Positions 15,409 to 16,093 of a stretch of 16,093 nucleotides of DNA are shown piece by piece; position 1 is the stretch's first letter; each line of letters opens with the position of its first letter. The position numbers and the translations under genes were made by a program. The notes beneath the pieces are model-generated. The model was not told the origin of the DNA, ran no database searches, and saw only the letters and a list, made by a program, of their open reading frames with translations. Location: assembly GCA_027451565.1 (NCBI GenBank), contig DAIDJC010000039.1, forward strand, positions 1-16,093, written 5' to 3'. The stretch comes from Limisphaerales bacterium (GTDB lineage: Bacteria; Verrucomicrobiota; Verrucomicrobiia; Limisphaerales; UBA11358).

Positions 15409-15462
15409 TGCCACACTGGCTATATCAGGTTAGCCTGTGCATTCGCTATTTTACGTTAATAT

Positions 15463-16093
15463 ATGTTTAGATTTTTCAGACATCATACTTGGATACTCGT
15501 TGCCACCCTGAGCCTGACCATCCTCTCCTTTGTGTTTTTCATGGCCAAAGGCTCTTTCAGGTCTGGAACAGACTCCAACTCTGGTAATTATGGCACCCTG
15601 TATGGCCATGTCGTTTCACCCATGGAGTACGAAAAGGCCAAAAGCTCTTTTTTTATCATTCACTGGCTGCAGACCGGCGAGTGGCCTGACAAGAATTCGG
15701 CCATGACAGCCAATGAAATCGGGCAGGAAATTTATTCCTACCTCATCATGAACCTCAAGGCCCAGGAAATGGGCATCCATGTGAGCGACGATGAGGCCGC
15801 AGCAGCAGCCGGGGAAATGCTGCGCGCCCCTTCCCTGATGCGCATGTTTGGCACCTCGGAGCCAGTCCCTGCACAGGCTTTCATCCAACAGGTGCTGGAA
15901 CCTGAGCATCTTGGCGCCGCCGATCTGGAAGAAGCCGCCCGGACCCGCCTGATCAACAATCAGTTGGTAACCATTCTAGGTTTGCCCGGCACCTTTGTGA
16001 CACCCCAGGAGGCGGGGGCCTTGTACGACCATGCCTACCAGGAGATTTCCGCCCAAGCCGTGTTTTTCAGCGCTTCCAACTATATTTCCCCAA
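15463..16093 (+). CDS. SurA/PpiD-like membrane-anchored periplasmic foldase (N-terminal part)
   Basis: The frame is open from the ATG at 15463 to the window end (210 codons), so only the N-terminal part is visible. The protein starts MFRFFRHH, then has one TM segment (about residues 9-28, TWILVATLSLTILSFVFFMA) that leaves the rest in the periplasm. A SurA_N-like helical region follows: YGTLYGHVVSPMEYEKAK (about 43-60), then EIGQEIYSYLIMNLKAQEMGI and VSDDEAAAAAGEML, then VTPQEAGALYDHAYQEI near the edge. The short basic N-terminus, single TM and SurA-type chaperone domain match PpiD-like outer-membrane-protein chaperones; verrucomicrobial versions usually look like this. A parvulin (PpiC) domain may lie beyond the window and cannot be confirmed. 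No clear Shine-Dalgarno precedes the ATG. The spacer upstream is AT-rich (TTTACGTTAATAT). Confidence 0.78.
   Translation, partial: MFRFFRHHTWILVATLSLTILSFVFFMAKGSFRSGTDSNSGNYGTLYGHVVSPMEYEKAKSSFFIIHWLQTGEWPDKNSAMTANEIGQEIYSYLIMNLKAQEMGIHVSDDEAAAAAGEMLRAPSLMRMFGTSEPVPAQAFIQQVLEPEHLGAADLEEAARTRLINNQLVTILGLPGTFVTPQEAGALYDHAYQEISAQAVFFSASNYISP

Larger units (their letters stand above)
15191..15462. other. Structured, repeat-rich spacer between divergent genes
   Basis: This is a 272-base spacer between the DUF4337 gene (-) and the SurA/PpiD-like gene (+). It contains the 8-base tandem repeat (15196-15219), a 5-bp hairpin (CCCGC 15243-15247 with GCGGG 15256-15260), a 9-bp hairpin (15324-15353), a 7-base tandem duplication (15347-15360) and a 13-base direct repeat (15382-15394 and 15396-15408). 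A 67-codon frame on the - strand crosses it but looks non-coding. Promoters for both flanking genes must lie here, but none is unambiguous. Confidence 0.5.

Noticed and set aside
15211..15414. 67-codon frame on the - strand upstream of DUF4337
   Set aside because: It is built across hairpins and short repeats, has an irregular Arg/Lys/Trp-rich product, and matches no family I recognise. It is better explained as structured intergenic DNA.
1..16093. tRNA, rRNA, CRISPR array, transposase or integration site
   Set aside because: No tRNA-like cloverleaf, regularly spaced repeat array, transposase motif or flanking target duplication was found in the gaps, and the genes are all ordinary chromosomal types.

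Overview
The window looks like chromosome from a member of the Verrucomicrobiota, probably a Pedosphaera/Limisphaerales-type lineage. The lineage call is an inference from gene content. It rests on a prepilin-like protein with an H-X9-DG C-terminus, a secreted repeat protein ending in a verrucomicrobial-style C-terminal domain, and a one-TM SurA/PpiD-like protein of a type I associate with this phylum. Base composition is moderately GC-rich, with AT-rich intergenic islands. I saw no mobile element, CRISPR array, rRNA or tRNA.

Region 1 (1-3554, + strand) has a polysaccharide theme. It holds the C-terminal end of a secreted protein with tandem beta-sandwich modules of starch-binding type, a pseudopilin, and an exported GH13 alpha-amylase-family enzyme. 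A plausible reading is glucan capture at the surface plus hydrolysis outside the cytoplasm.

Region 2 (3591-5728, + strand) holds nucleic-acid genes: a DHH/DHHA1 phosphoesterase (nanoRNase/pAp-phosphatase type) and an OGG1-type 8-oxoguanine DNA glycosylase/lyase. A terminator-like hairpin lies between them. A perfect 9-bp inverted repeat separates the glycosylase from the convergent glutamate synthase genes.

Region 3 (5768-11926, - strand) is gltB-gltD, encoding the large and small subunits of NADPH-dependent glutamate synthase. A strong extended -10 promoter lies upstream. Region 4 (11927-13521) is a 316-base divergent intergenic stretch followed by a nucleoside:H+ symporter-like MFS transporter, which ends at a nested-hairpin terminator.

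Region 5 (13522-15190, - strand) holds a YghZ/Gpr-type aldo-keto reductase and a three-TM DUF4337 protein. The DUF4337 leader contains three tandem copies of an 8-base unit. Region 6 (15191-16093) is a repeat- and hairpin-rich spacer, then the start of a SurA/PpiD-like periplasmic foldase gene that runs off the window. Both edge genes are truncated by the window, not broken in the sequence. No unmistakably new multi-gene system is visible. The best leads are the starch-binding/pseudopilin/amylase group and the short-repeat leader of the DUF4337 gene.
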